A DNA stretch of 5,520 nucleotides from Pseudomonadota bacterium (GTDB lineage Bacteria > Pseudomonadota > Gammaproteobacteria > Competibacterales > Competibacteraceae). Location of the stretch: positions 1 through 5,520 of the forward strand of contig JAGTSD010000401.1 of the NCBI GenBank assembly GCA_018262135.1, written 5' to 3'. Below are positions 1 through 5,470 of the stretch, piece by piece (positions within the stretch are counted from its first letter, which is position 1; each line of letters begins with the position of its first letter). Made by a program: the position numbers and the translations under genes. Below the pieces are notes generated by a model. That model worked only from the letters and a program-made list of their open reading frames with translations, searched no databases and was not told the DNA's origin.

Positions 1-103
1 GACCCTTGGCCTCCGGGGCGAAATTCTTCACCAGCCAGGCGACCACCAGACTGCCCGCCACCGGCACCCACACCACGCCCCACCCCAGGGCAATCGCGCT
101 ATG
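1..103 (-). pseudogene. ClC-family chloride channel/antiporter fragment, start missing
   Basis: Read on the minus strand from position 100 to 1, the frame gives a hydrophobic stretch followed by VKNFAPEAKG. This resembles the early ClC channel region in which a helix (PxxGGLLVGLLV-like) precedes the conserved FAPEAxGxGVPEV segment. ClC proteins move chloride across the inner membrane, often in exchange for protons. The gene continues beyond the left edge. Upstream, the frame meets TGA at 106-104, with no ATG in the open stretch, and the 60 or so residues that normally precede this segment are absent. The break coincides with the left arm of the inverted repeat at 85-212, so the 5' end was probably lost by insertion or rearrangement. 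Only about 33 residues are visible, so the family call rests on one motif. Confidence 0.45.
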
Positions 104-212
104 TCAACATAAGGCATTGATCTAACTGGATATTGGTTTGCTGGCGCGGTAAACCCACTCTCTGTAACCAATTGATAAATATTAAGAAAAGTGCATAGCG
201 CGATTGCCCTGG
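85..212. repeat. AT-rich block bounded by perfect 19-bp inverted repeats (MITE-like)
   Basis: The arm catagcgcgattgccctgg occurs on the + strand at 194-212 and, as its exact reverse complement, at 85-103. The 90 bases between are much richer in A/T than the surroundings and contain an inner inverted pair, attggtt at 132-138 and aaccaat at 166-172, with nearly the same centre of symmetry. The whole block could fold into one long imperfect hairpin. It has no convincing ORF and sits exactly where the ClC reading frame ends. That is what a small non-autonomous insertion or a palindromic repeat family would look like, but no target-site duplication is evident and I cannot count copies elsewhere. 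Confidence 0.5.
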
Positions 213-239
213 CCATGAGGGCCAGCGCTATTGTTTTTT
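195..239 (+). terminator. Terminator-like hairpin with T tract
   Basis: The stem pairs atagcg (195-200) with cgctat (226-231), then ctggcc (209-214) with ggccag (220-225). The loop is atgag and there is an 8-base bulge on the left side. A run of six T follows at 234-239. The form is that of an intrinsic terminator reading rightwards, but no + strand gene is seen to its left. It overlaps the right arm of the inverted repeat, so it may belong to that element. Confidence 0.4.
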
Positions 240-329
240 ATTCGCAGTGATTCATAGTAGGGAATCAGCGCGGGGTGCTGACTCCCGCACTCCCCACCTG
301 CTCGCTGGAACGTAAGAAAACCATCCCCT
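240..329 (+). other. Leader upstream of the FimX-like gene, with imperfect hairpin
   Basis: This non-coding stretch precedes the ATG at 330. It contains a hairpin pairing gggaatcagc (260-269) with gctgactccc (277-286), nine of ten pairs matching, with a 7-base loop. It is not followed by a T run, so it is not a terminator. It could be an mRNA structure or a protein-binding dyad. I see no convincing -35/-10 pair and no strong ribosome binding site; ggaacg at 307-312 is too far from the ATG and the rest is weak. Confidence 0.35.
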
Positions 330-2735
330 ATGGAACCGAAAACTCCTCCCCCGGAATCGCTCGCCGGCAAGCTCAAGCGCGTTGAGGATCTCGCCGAGAA
401 ACTCGTCTATATCAAATGGAGCCGGGAATTCTTCGTCTTGCTGCAACGGACGGCGCAGGAATTGTCGGTATTGGCCCGGTCACAGCCGGATTGCCGCAGG
501 ATTGAGGTGCTGGCCGAACGGCTGGAACAGCAGATCGGCGAATGCCTGGAAAAGGGCGAATTACCCCGGGGCGCGGAACGGGAACGGCTGATCGCCGTGG
601 CCGATGCGCTCTGTCGTGCGACGCCTGGTTCGGAAGACAGTACCCACCAGACCAAGACGGGCGCCAGTCCGCCGGCCGAGGCCCGCACCGTGCCGCTATT
701 TTCCCGCTGGGAGAAAAACGAGCGGTCGAAACCGATGCTTGGTCAGTCCCCAACCGAAGCGCCGCCCCTGTGGCTGGTGGCGCCGGAAGCGGCCCGCGAC
801 CTGGGGCGCAAGCTCGAACAGCGGGGTGGCTATCAGGTTCGTTTCCCAGCCAGCCTGACCGAAGCGCATGCATTGCTGGTTCAGTCCCAGCAACCGGCCG
901 CGCTCCTGGTCGATCTGGATTACACCGCCGACAACCAGACCACCTTGCAGCAGGCCGCCAGCCTGCGCCAGGTCCTGCACCCGGATGTCCCGCTATTTTT
1001 TCTGGCTGACCGCGGTGACATCGCGGCCCGACTCGACGCCGTGGAAGTCGGCGGGGCTGGTTATTTCCTCAAGCCGGTGGATTTGCCGCTGCTGCTGGAG
1101 ACGCTGGACGAGTGCGTGCTGAAACCGCTCCATCATCGCGTCCTGATCGTGGATGACAGTCTGCCCTCGGCCCGCGAGATCGCCCGCTGGCTGGAAAGTC
1201 GCAGTATGGTGACCCAGGTGCTGGCCCAGCCCCTGCAGGTTCTGCAGGGGCTGGCGAGTTTTCAACCTGGCCTGCTGGTCATGAGCCTGGACCTCAGGGA
1301 AACCGATGGGCTGGTGCTGGCCCAGGCCATTCACCAGCATGAACTGTTTCGGGAATTGCCCATGGCGCTGCTCTCGGGACAGGCTGACATCGGCCAGCGA
1401 CTGGTTGCTGCCGGCTTGAGCAGCGAGGTATTGCTGGGCAAGCCGCTGACTCCGGAACTGCTGTTCGCCGCCATCGCCAGGCGGCTGCGGCAGGGGAGCG
1501 GCCTGCATCGCAAGCTCAGCCAGCTCAGCAACCGCGATACCGTCAGCGGTCTTTACAACCGCCCGTACTTCCTCGCCCATGTGGAACGGGCGCTGGTCGC
1601 TACTGCGGCCAACGCCCAGCCGGTAGCGATCATGCTGATCGCGCTGGACAACCTGCGCGCCATCGAAAATCAGGACGTGGCAGCGGCCGACGAGATGGTC
1701 GAACAAGCCGCCCGGCGCCTGAAAATCGTCCTGGGTACGGACCCGATCGCCGCCCGGTTCGGTGATGCCATTTTCATGGTGCTGCTCGGCTTCACTACCC
1801 AGGATGCGCTGCTGGCCACGGCGCGCGCGGTGCAGGCCAGCCTGGAGACCGACCCCTACCGGCTGGCCAGCGGCAATGCCCAGTTGCGCACCAGCATCGG
1901 CATCAGCATCGCCAGCCCCACCTTGCGCGAGGCCGCCACCCTGATCCAGCAGGCCGACCTGGCCAGCGGCATGGCGCGGGACAGCAAGGATGCCCGAATC
2001 CATGTCCATCACGCCCGAAACGCCGCGCAGGACGTGGATCCTGCGCGGCAGCGGCGGCTGATGGATGAGATTCGCGAGGCGGTGCAGCAGCAGCGGATGA
2101 CCCTGCTGTTCCAACCGGTCGTCAGCCTGCGCGGCGATACCACCGAGCGCTATGAGGTGTTGTTGCGGATGCGCAACCGCGAAGGCTGGGAACTGCTGCC
2201 GGAAACCGTGTTCGCCCTGGTCAAGCACCACCGGATCGGCATGGTGCTCGATCGCTGGGTCATCGCCCACTCCATCCGGGTGTTGCGCGAGCGCAGGGCG
2301 CGCGGGCAGTCGGTGATTCTGTTTATCAACATCTCGCTGACCATCCTGCAGGACGAGGAACTGCTAACCTGGCTGCAAGGCGGTCTGAGCAAGACCGGGG
2401 TCCCGGCTGCCAGCCTGGTGTTTGAGATGGCGGAAACCACTGCCGATCTCAACAAGCAGGCTCTGGCGCCGTTCCTGCGGGGACTTAAGGAACTGGGCTG
2501 CGGTCTCTCCCTCGATCATTTCAGCGGCCACGAGCGGGCGCAGGCGCTCGTGCAGTTGCTACAGGTGGATTATGTCAAGCTGGACAGCCGCTTCGTTCAG
2601 AATCTGCTCAACGACAAGGACCGTCAGCAGCAATTAAGCCAGTTGGCTCGCACGCTGGCCACTGTGGGTGTGACCACCATCGTCACCGGCATCGAGGACG
2701 CCATGACCCTGCCAGCGGCCCTCGCCGAACCATGA
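330..2735 (+). CDS. FimX-like degenerate REC-REC-GGDEF-EAL c-di-GMP receptor, C-terminus truncated
   Basis: This 801-residue cytoplasmic protein has a helical N-terminus (1-100) and a linker, followed by two receiver domains. Receiver 1 (about 147-262) has A151-P152 where the acidic pair belongs, but keeps D195 and K248. Receiver 2 (about 269-386) keeps D275-D276 and K371 but has S319 at the phospho-acceptor site. The GGDEF domain (about 396-560) has GDAIF at 478-482 and no inhibitory RxxD. The EAL domain (577-801) has EVL at 609-611, DHFSG (729-733) instead of DDFGTG, and K750. FimX of Pseudomonas aeruginosa has GDSIF and EVL, binds c-di-GMP without turning it over, and controls type IV pilus assembly. 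I infer the same role, though FimX has one receiver plus PAS rather than two receivers. The EAL domain stops after IEDAMTLP, so about 35 final residues, including the usual QGY..F..P segment, are missing. The ATG at 330 has a weak ribosome site. Confidence 0.85.
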   Translation: MEPKTPPPESLAGKLKRVEDLAEKLVYIKWSREFFVLLQRTAQELSVLARSQPDCRRIEVLAERLEQQIGECLEKGELPRGAERERLIAVADALCRATPGSEDSTHQTKTGASPPAEARTVPLFSRWEKNERSKPMLGQSPTEAPPLWLVAPEAARDLGRKLEQRGGYQVRFPASLTEAHALLVQSQQPAALLVDLDYTADNQTTLQQAASLRQVLHPDVPLFFLADRGDIAARLDAVEVGGAGYFLKPVDLPLLLETLDECVLKPLHHRVLIVDDSLPSAREIARWLESRSMVTQVLAQPLQVLQGLASFQPGLLVMSLDLRETDGLVLAQAIHQHELFRELPMALLSGQADIGQRLVAAGLSSEVLLGKPLTPELLFAAIARRLRQGSGLHRKLSQLSNRDTVSGLYNRPYFLAHVERALVATAANAQPVAIMLIALDNLRAIENQDVAAADEMVEQAARRLKIVLGTDPIAARFGDAIFMVLLGFTTQDALLATARAVQASLETDPYRLASGNAQLRTSIGISIASPTLREAATLIQQADLASGMARDSKDARIHVHHARNAAQDVDPARQRRLMDEIREAVQQQRMTLLFQPVVSLRGDTTERYEVLLRMRNREGWELLPETVFALVKHHRIGMVLDRWVIAHSIRVLRERRARGQSVILFINISLTILQDEELLTWLQGGLSKTGVPAASLVFEMAETTADLNKQALAPFLRGLKELGCGLSLDHFSGHERAQALVQLLQVDYVKLDSRFVQNLLNDKDRQQQLSQLARTLATVGVTTIVTGIEDAMTLPAALAEP
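1226..1254. repeat. Perfect 13-bp hairpin inside the FimX-like gene
   Basis: The arm ccagcccctgcag (1226-1238) is the exact reverse complement of ctgcaggggctgg (1242-1254), with only a 3-base spacer. It lies within codons of receiver domain 2 (about residues 299-309) and encodes QPLQVLQGL, so part of the symmetry reflects a repeated Leu-Gln pair. In mRNA it would form a very stable GC-rich stem. Confidence 0.6.
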
Positions 2736-2754
2736 CGAGCGTCCGGAGGGGGTT

Positions 2755-3228
2755 GTGGTGGATCTGATCGTCGTCCACGGCATCAGCCTGCCGCCCGGCG
2801 AGTTCGGTGGACCGTGGATCGAGGCGCTGTTCACCAACGCCCTCGATCCAGCGGCCCATCCCTATTTCCAGGCCATTGTCGGGTTGCGAGTGTCGGCGCA
2901 TCTGCTGATTCGCCGCAGTGGAGAGTTGGTGCAGTACGTGCCGTTTCACCGCCGGGCCTGGCATGCTGGCGCGTCGTGTTTCGCCGGGCGTCCCTGCTGC
3001 AACGACTTCAGCATTGGCATCGAACTGGAGGGCGCCGACCAGGTGCCTTACGACGACCGCCAGTACGCGCGGCTGGCAACGGTCATTCTGGCGCTGCGTG
3101 CGGCCTATCCCACCCTGGCGTGCGGCTGGCTGGCCGGTCACGCCGACATCGCCCCGGGCCGCAAGACCGATCCGGGACCAGCGTTCGACTGGGCACGGTT
3201 GCACCGGCTGCTGGGCGACGCCGGCTAA
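2755..3228 (+). CDS. ampD: AmpD, 1,6-anhydro-N-acetylmuramyl-L-alanine amidase, N-terminus shortened
   Basis: AmpD is the cytoplasmic zinc amidase that cuts the bond between 1,6-anhydroMurNAc and L-alanine in recycled muropeptides; its loss derepresses AmpC where AmpR is present. The 157-residue frame matches the enterobacterial enzyme closely: HGISLPPGEFGGPWIEALF, RVSAHLLIRR, YVPFHRRAWHAGAS, CNDFSIGIELEGAD and GHADIAPGRKTDPGPAFDW. Zinc ligands are H8, H129 and D139, with catalytic-region E90 and K137 present. E. coli AmpD has 183 residues. The missing N-terminal part is partly visible upstream in the same frame (RPSPNHDERPEG, 2716-2751), but that frame has no start codon before it meets TGA at 2704-2706. 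Translation could begin at GTG 2755 or GTG 2758; ggaggg at 2745-2750 is well spaced for 2758. The core fold and active site remain. It probably shares a transcript with the FimX-like gene. Confidence 0.93.
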   Translation: MVDLIVVHGISLPPGEFGGPWIEALFTNALDPAAHPYFQAIVGLRVSAHLLIRRSGELVQYVPFHRRAWHAGASCFAGRPCCNDFSIGIELEGADQVPYDDRQYARLATVILALRAAYPTLACGWLAGHADIAPGRKTDPGPAFDWARLHRLLGDAG

Positions 3229-3237
3229 TCGCCCGTT

Positions 3238-3259
3238 CCAGCGCGACCGCAAGCGCTGG
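3238..3259. other. GC-rich hairpin after ampD
   Basis: The arm ccagcgc (3238-3244) pairs with gcgctgg (3253-3259) around an 8-base loop, ten bases after the ampD stop. It lies directly before the intrinsic terminator and may stabilise the transcript 3' end or act as a first, T-less terminator stem. Confidence 0.4.
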
Positions 3260-3262
3260 CCC

Positions 3263-3281
3263 GCCAGCCCACTGGCTTTTT
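3263..3281 (+). terminator. Intrinsic terminator after ampD
   Basis: The stem gccag (3263-3267) pairs with ctggc (3272-3276) around a 4-base loop (ccca), and TTTTT follows immediately at 3277-3281. It is short but canonical, 35 bases after the ampD stop, and separates the FimX-like/ampD transcript from the stator genes. Confidence 0.7.
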
Positions 3282-3461
3282 CCGAATCGTCCGTTATTCA
3301 TCCTATCGCACAGTCCCATTCATGATGCCCTCTGCATCACTCCACCAGTCCCCTATCCGGTGACAGTCAGTGGGTTTGATGACGTTCACGCCCGTCGGTT
3401 GTCTGATTTCGCTAAAGTGCATTTCCTTTGTTCGGGTGACATTCAAGGTAAGCCATAACCT
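3282..3461 (+). promoter_or_regulatory. Intergenic region expected to carry the stator operon promoter
   Basis: This is 180 bases with no credible gene, lying after a terminator and before the stator genes, so it should hold their promoter. I could not find a confident pair of -35/-10 boxes: ttgatg (3376-3381) and ttgtct (3399-3404) have no good partner at 16-18 bases. A weak ribosome site, aaggta, lies at 3445-3450 upstream of the ATG at 3462. No strong inverted repeat was seen. Confidence 0.3.
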
Positions 3462-3722
3462 ATGCCCATGATCCAGTCCGAGCGGCGCTCCAGTCGGGGC
3501 GCCAGCCGTTATCTGCTGCGTTGTCTGTTGTTTCTGGCGGCGCTGGCGGCGCTGGGCGCCTTTTTCCAGCAACCGCTGACCGCCGCCTTCCTGACCAATC
3601 CCTATCTGAACGGCACGATTGCCGCCGCGTTCCTGTTCGGGGTGGCCTATACCCTTAAGGCGCTGACCGGCACGCTGCTCGATGTCCGTGCCGCCGATCA
3701 GGCCGCGGCGTGGGGTGAGTGA
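3462..3722 (+). CDS. N-terminal half of a MotA/TolQ/ExbB-type proton channel (frame split)
   Basis: This 86-residue product has a basic start (MPMIQSERRSSRGASR), a first membrane helix at about 17-36 and a second at about 46-67 (preceded by LTNPYLNG). It ends in a short cytoplasmic piece, VRAADQAAAWGE. In the single-gene channels that pair with PRK09039-type OmpA proteins, this is the N-terminal part: two helices, with the NPxLNG motif opening the second, followed by a cytoplasmic loop. Here the frame ends at TGA 3720-3722, overlapping the next frame by 8 bases. Removing one G from the GGGG at 3712-3715 would join the two frames as AAWVSDFLHK and give one protein of about 334 residues, the usual size. 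It is therefore either the first half of a frameshifted gene or a separate two-helix subunit. Confidence 0.7.
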   Translation: MPMIQSERRSSRGASRYLLRCLLFLAALAALGAFFQQPLTAAFLTNPYLNGTIAAAFLFGVAYTLKALTGTLLDVRAADQAAAWGE

Positions 3723-4467
3723 TTTTCTGCACAAGGTTCACCGGGTCATCGGGCATGGCGACGCGACTGCGACCCTGCCGTATCTACTGGATTCGCTCGC
3801 GACGCGCGGCGACGACCAGCGGGCTCTGGTGCGCTATCTGGTTGGGGCGCTGGTGCTGCTCGGCCTGATCGGCACCTTTTATGGCCTGTTGCTGACCATC
3901 GCCGGCGTGCGCGACGTGATCGGTGGGCTGGCCAGCGAGCAGGCCACCGACACCATGACCCTGATCGCCCATTTCAAGGATCGGCTGGCCGCACCGCTGG
4001 GCGGCATGGGCACCTCTTTTTCGGCCTCGCTGTTCGGCCTGATGGGCGCGCTGGCGCTGGGCTTTCTGGAACTGCAACTGTTCCACGCCCAGAACGACCA
4101 TCACGCGCAGTTGGAGGCGCTGGTGGTCAGCGATCTGGTTCCCCTCTGGCAGCCGGTGGTCACGGTCACCGCCCAGACTGAAACCATTTCGCCGCGCCAT
4201 CTGGCGGCGCTGCTGCAAGCCACCACCGACCGGTTGGAGCGGGTGGCGGCGACCACGGAATACATGGCCAACCGGGGTGAGGGGATCACCCGGGTCGCGG
4301 AGCAGGTGGCCAGTCTGGGCGAGCGGATCGAGTCACTGCGGGCAACCCTGCAAAACATCGAGAACGATCGCACCGCCGATCTGCGGCACGAGTTGCGCGC
4401 CATCGCCCGATTGTTGGCGCAGTCGTCCGGGCAACCACAGGATAGCGACCATGCGCCGCCGGCGTGA
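3715..4467 (+). CDS. C-terminal half of a MotA/TolQ/ExbB-type proton channel with coiled-coil tail
   Basis: From GTG 3715 this is 250 residues (SDFLHKVHRV...); an in-frame ATG at 3682 also exists but its extra residues look like out-of-frame sequence. It has two membrane helices: one around RYLVGALVLLGLIGTFYGLL, carrying the LGLxGTxxG signature of the TolQ/ExbB/MotA family, and one around GTSFSASLFGLMGALALGF. The loop between them ends in LAAPLGGMGTSFS. The last 90 residues are hydrophilic and heptad-like (TTDRLERVAATTEY...), a probable cytoplasmic coiled-coil tail. Such channels let protons through in a pentamer around a dimer of a MotB/ExbD/TolR-type partner, here the next gene, whose ATG overlaps this stop by 17 bases. 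No good ribosome site precedes GTG 3715, which favours a broken single gene over a true independent start; translational coupling is the alternative. Confidence 0.8.
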   Translation: MSDFLHKVHRVIGHGDATATLPYLLDSLATRGDDQRALVRYLVGALVLLGLIGTFYGLLLTIAGVRDVIGGLASEQATDTMTLIAHFKDRLAAPLGGMGTSFSASLFGLMGALALGFLELQLFHAQNDHHAQLEALVVSDLVPLWQPVVTVTAQTETISPRHLAALLQATTDRLERVAATTEYMANRGEGITRVAEQVASLGERIESLRATLQNIENDRTADLRHELRAIARLLAQSSGQPQDSDHAPPA

Positions 4468-5470
4468 TGCGGTCGGCGAATTCAACATCTGGCCGGCCTT
4501 CACCGACGCACTGGGCGGACTGGTGATGGTGCTGGTGTTTCTGATCACGGTGTTCGTCATCACCGAGGTGCTGATCGGCCGTGAGATCATGGGCAAGGAC
4601 ACCGCCATCGGTCAGTTACAGCGGATCATCAGCCACCTGGAAGGGCTGGCGGGCGACGCCAGCCAGGAAGCGATGCGGCTGCGCAATCGGGTGCAGGGCC
4701 TGGAAAATACAGTCGGCGAGCGGGACAAGCTGCTGGCGCAGTTGCGGGCCGAACTGGCGGCGGTCCAGGCCGCGCGGGAAGCGTTGAACGCCGACAAGAG
4801 CAAGACCGAGCAAACCCTCACCAGCGTTCAGGAGCAGGCGGCGCTCCTCAGCGTCCGGGCCGAGCGGCTGGCGGCGGAACTGGAACGGCTCAACCGCGCC
4901 TTGGCGGCGAACCAACAGGAACTGGCCCAGCGCGACGCGGTGATCGTCCAGCAGAAGGGCCGAATCGAGGCGCTGGACAGCGCCTTGAAGAAGAAGCTGC
5001 TGGAGCGGGTTGAAGAACTGGAGAAATACGCCAGCGACTTCTTTGGCCGCCTGCGCGAGGTGTTCGCCAATAATCCCGACATCAAAGTGGTGGGCGACCG
5101 CTTTGTATTTCAGTCCGAGGTGCTGTTCGCCTCCGGCGAGGCGACGTTGTCGGCGTCCGGGAGCGGCGATCTGGACAAGTTCGCCATGGTGTACCAGCAA
5201 CTGGCGGCGCGCCTGCCGCCGGATTTGCCGGTGATCATCGAGGTGCAGGGCCACACCGACCGGGTTCCGGTGCGCGGGCGCTTTCCGTCCAACTGGGAAC
5301 TGTCCACGGCGCGGGCGCAGCAGGTGGTGAATTACCTGATCCAGCAGGGCGTCCCGCCGGCGCGGCTGGCGGCGGTCGGCATGGGGGAATATCACCCGAT
5401 TGACCCAGCCGATACCCCGGAAGCCTACCGCCGCAATCGCCGGATCGAGTTGAAAATCACCAGCCGCTAA
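4451..5470 (+). CDS. MotB-like peptidoglycan-binding protein with long coiled coil (PRK09039-type)
   Basis: This 339-residue inner-membrane protein is the anchoring partner of the channel. It has a basic N-terminus (MRRRRDAV) and one membrane helix at about 20-42. D19 in IWPAFTDALGG occupies the place of the proton-binding Asp of MotB/ExbD. A charged periplasmic coiled coil runs from about 50 to 200. An OmpA/MotB C-terminal domain follows (about 213-339) with VGDRFVFQSEVLF, GHTD (D270), STARA (R288) and NRRIEL; D270 and R288 match the residues that hold the diaminopimelate peptide. Length and motifs fit the PRK09039 peptidoglycan-binding family (about 343 residues). I chose ATG 4451, with AGGA at 4439-4442 eight bases before it, because the family begins with a short basic segment before IWP; an upstream ATG at 4277 would add 58 out-of-family residues lying within the previous gene. 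Confidence 0.9.
   Translation: MRRRRDAVGEFNIWPAFTDALGGLVMVLVFLITVFVITEVLIGREIMGKDTAIGQLQRIISHLEGLAGDASQEAMRLRNRVQGLENTVGERDKLLAQLRAELAAVQAAREALNADKSKTEQTLTSVQEQAALLSVRAERLAAELERLNRALAANQQELAQRDAVIVQQKGRIEALDSALKKKLLERVEELEKYASDFFGRLREVFANNPDIKVVGDRFVFQSEVLFASGEATLSASGSGDLDKFAMVYQQLAARLPPDLPVIIEVQGHTDRVPVRGRFPSNWELSTARAQQVVNYLIQQGVPPARLAAVGMGEYHPIDPADTPEAYRRNRRIELKITSR

Noticed and set aside
80..107. Minus-strand TTGACA at 107-102 as a -35 box for the ClC gene
   Set aside because: The sequence 17 bases downstream (84-79) is GGTGGG, no -10 element, and lies within ClC-like coding sequence.
28..216. Minus-strand 62-codon frame through the inverted repeat
   Set aside because: It starts in the repeat arm and reads the ClC segment in a wrong frame; no recognisable protein.
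993..2270. Long minus-strand open frame (425 codons) opposite the FimX-like gene
   Set aside because: Its translation is rich in Gln, His and Gly with no domain pattern; it mirrors the codon bias of the strongly supported + strand gene.
2707..2735. Programmed frameshift fusing the FimX-like protein to AmpD
   Set aside because: The frames overlap, so a fusion is possible, but no slippery site is evident and both proteins lack family-conserved ends, which a frameshift would not explain.
2814..3458. A + strand frame of 214 codons overlapping ampD
   Set aside because: It is Arg/Ser/Pro/Ala-rich out-of-frame sequence; the true frame encodes AmpD with all active-site residues.
4277..4450. Upstream start for the MotB-like protein at ATG 4277
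   Set aside because: The added 58 residues lie within the preceding gene, are Arg/Ser/Pro-rich and do not fit the family; ATG 4451 has a good ribosome site.
4644..4664. Eight-base inverted repeat in the MotB-like gene (ggctggcg/cgccagcc)
   Set aside because: Short GC-rich dyads of this size are expected by chance in this sequence and it lies in ordinary coding DNA.
3462..5470. Zorya anti-phage system (ZorA/ZorB)
   Set aside because: The domain types are similar, but the second protein matches the PRK09039-type peptidoglycan-binding family with its long coiled coil, and no ZorC, ZorD or ZorE is present in the window.
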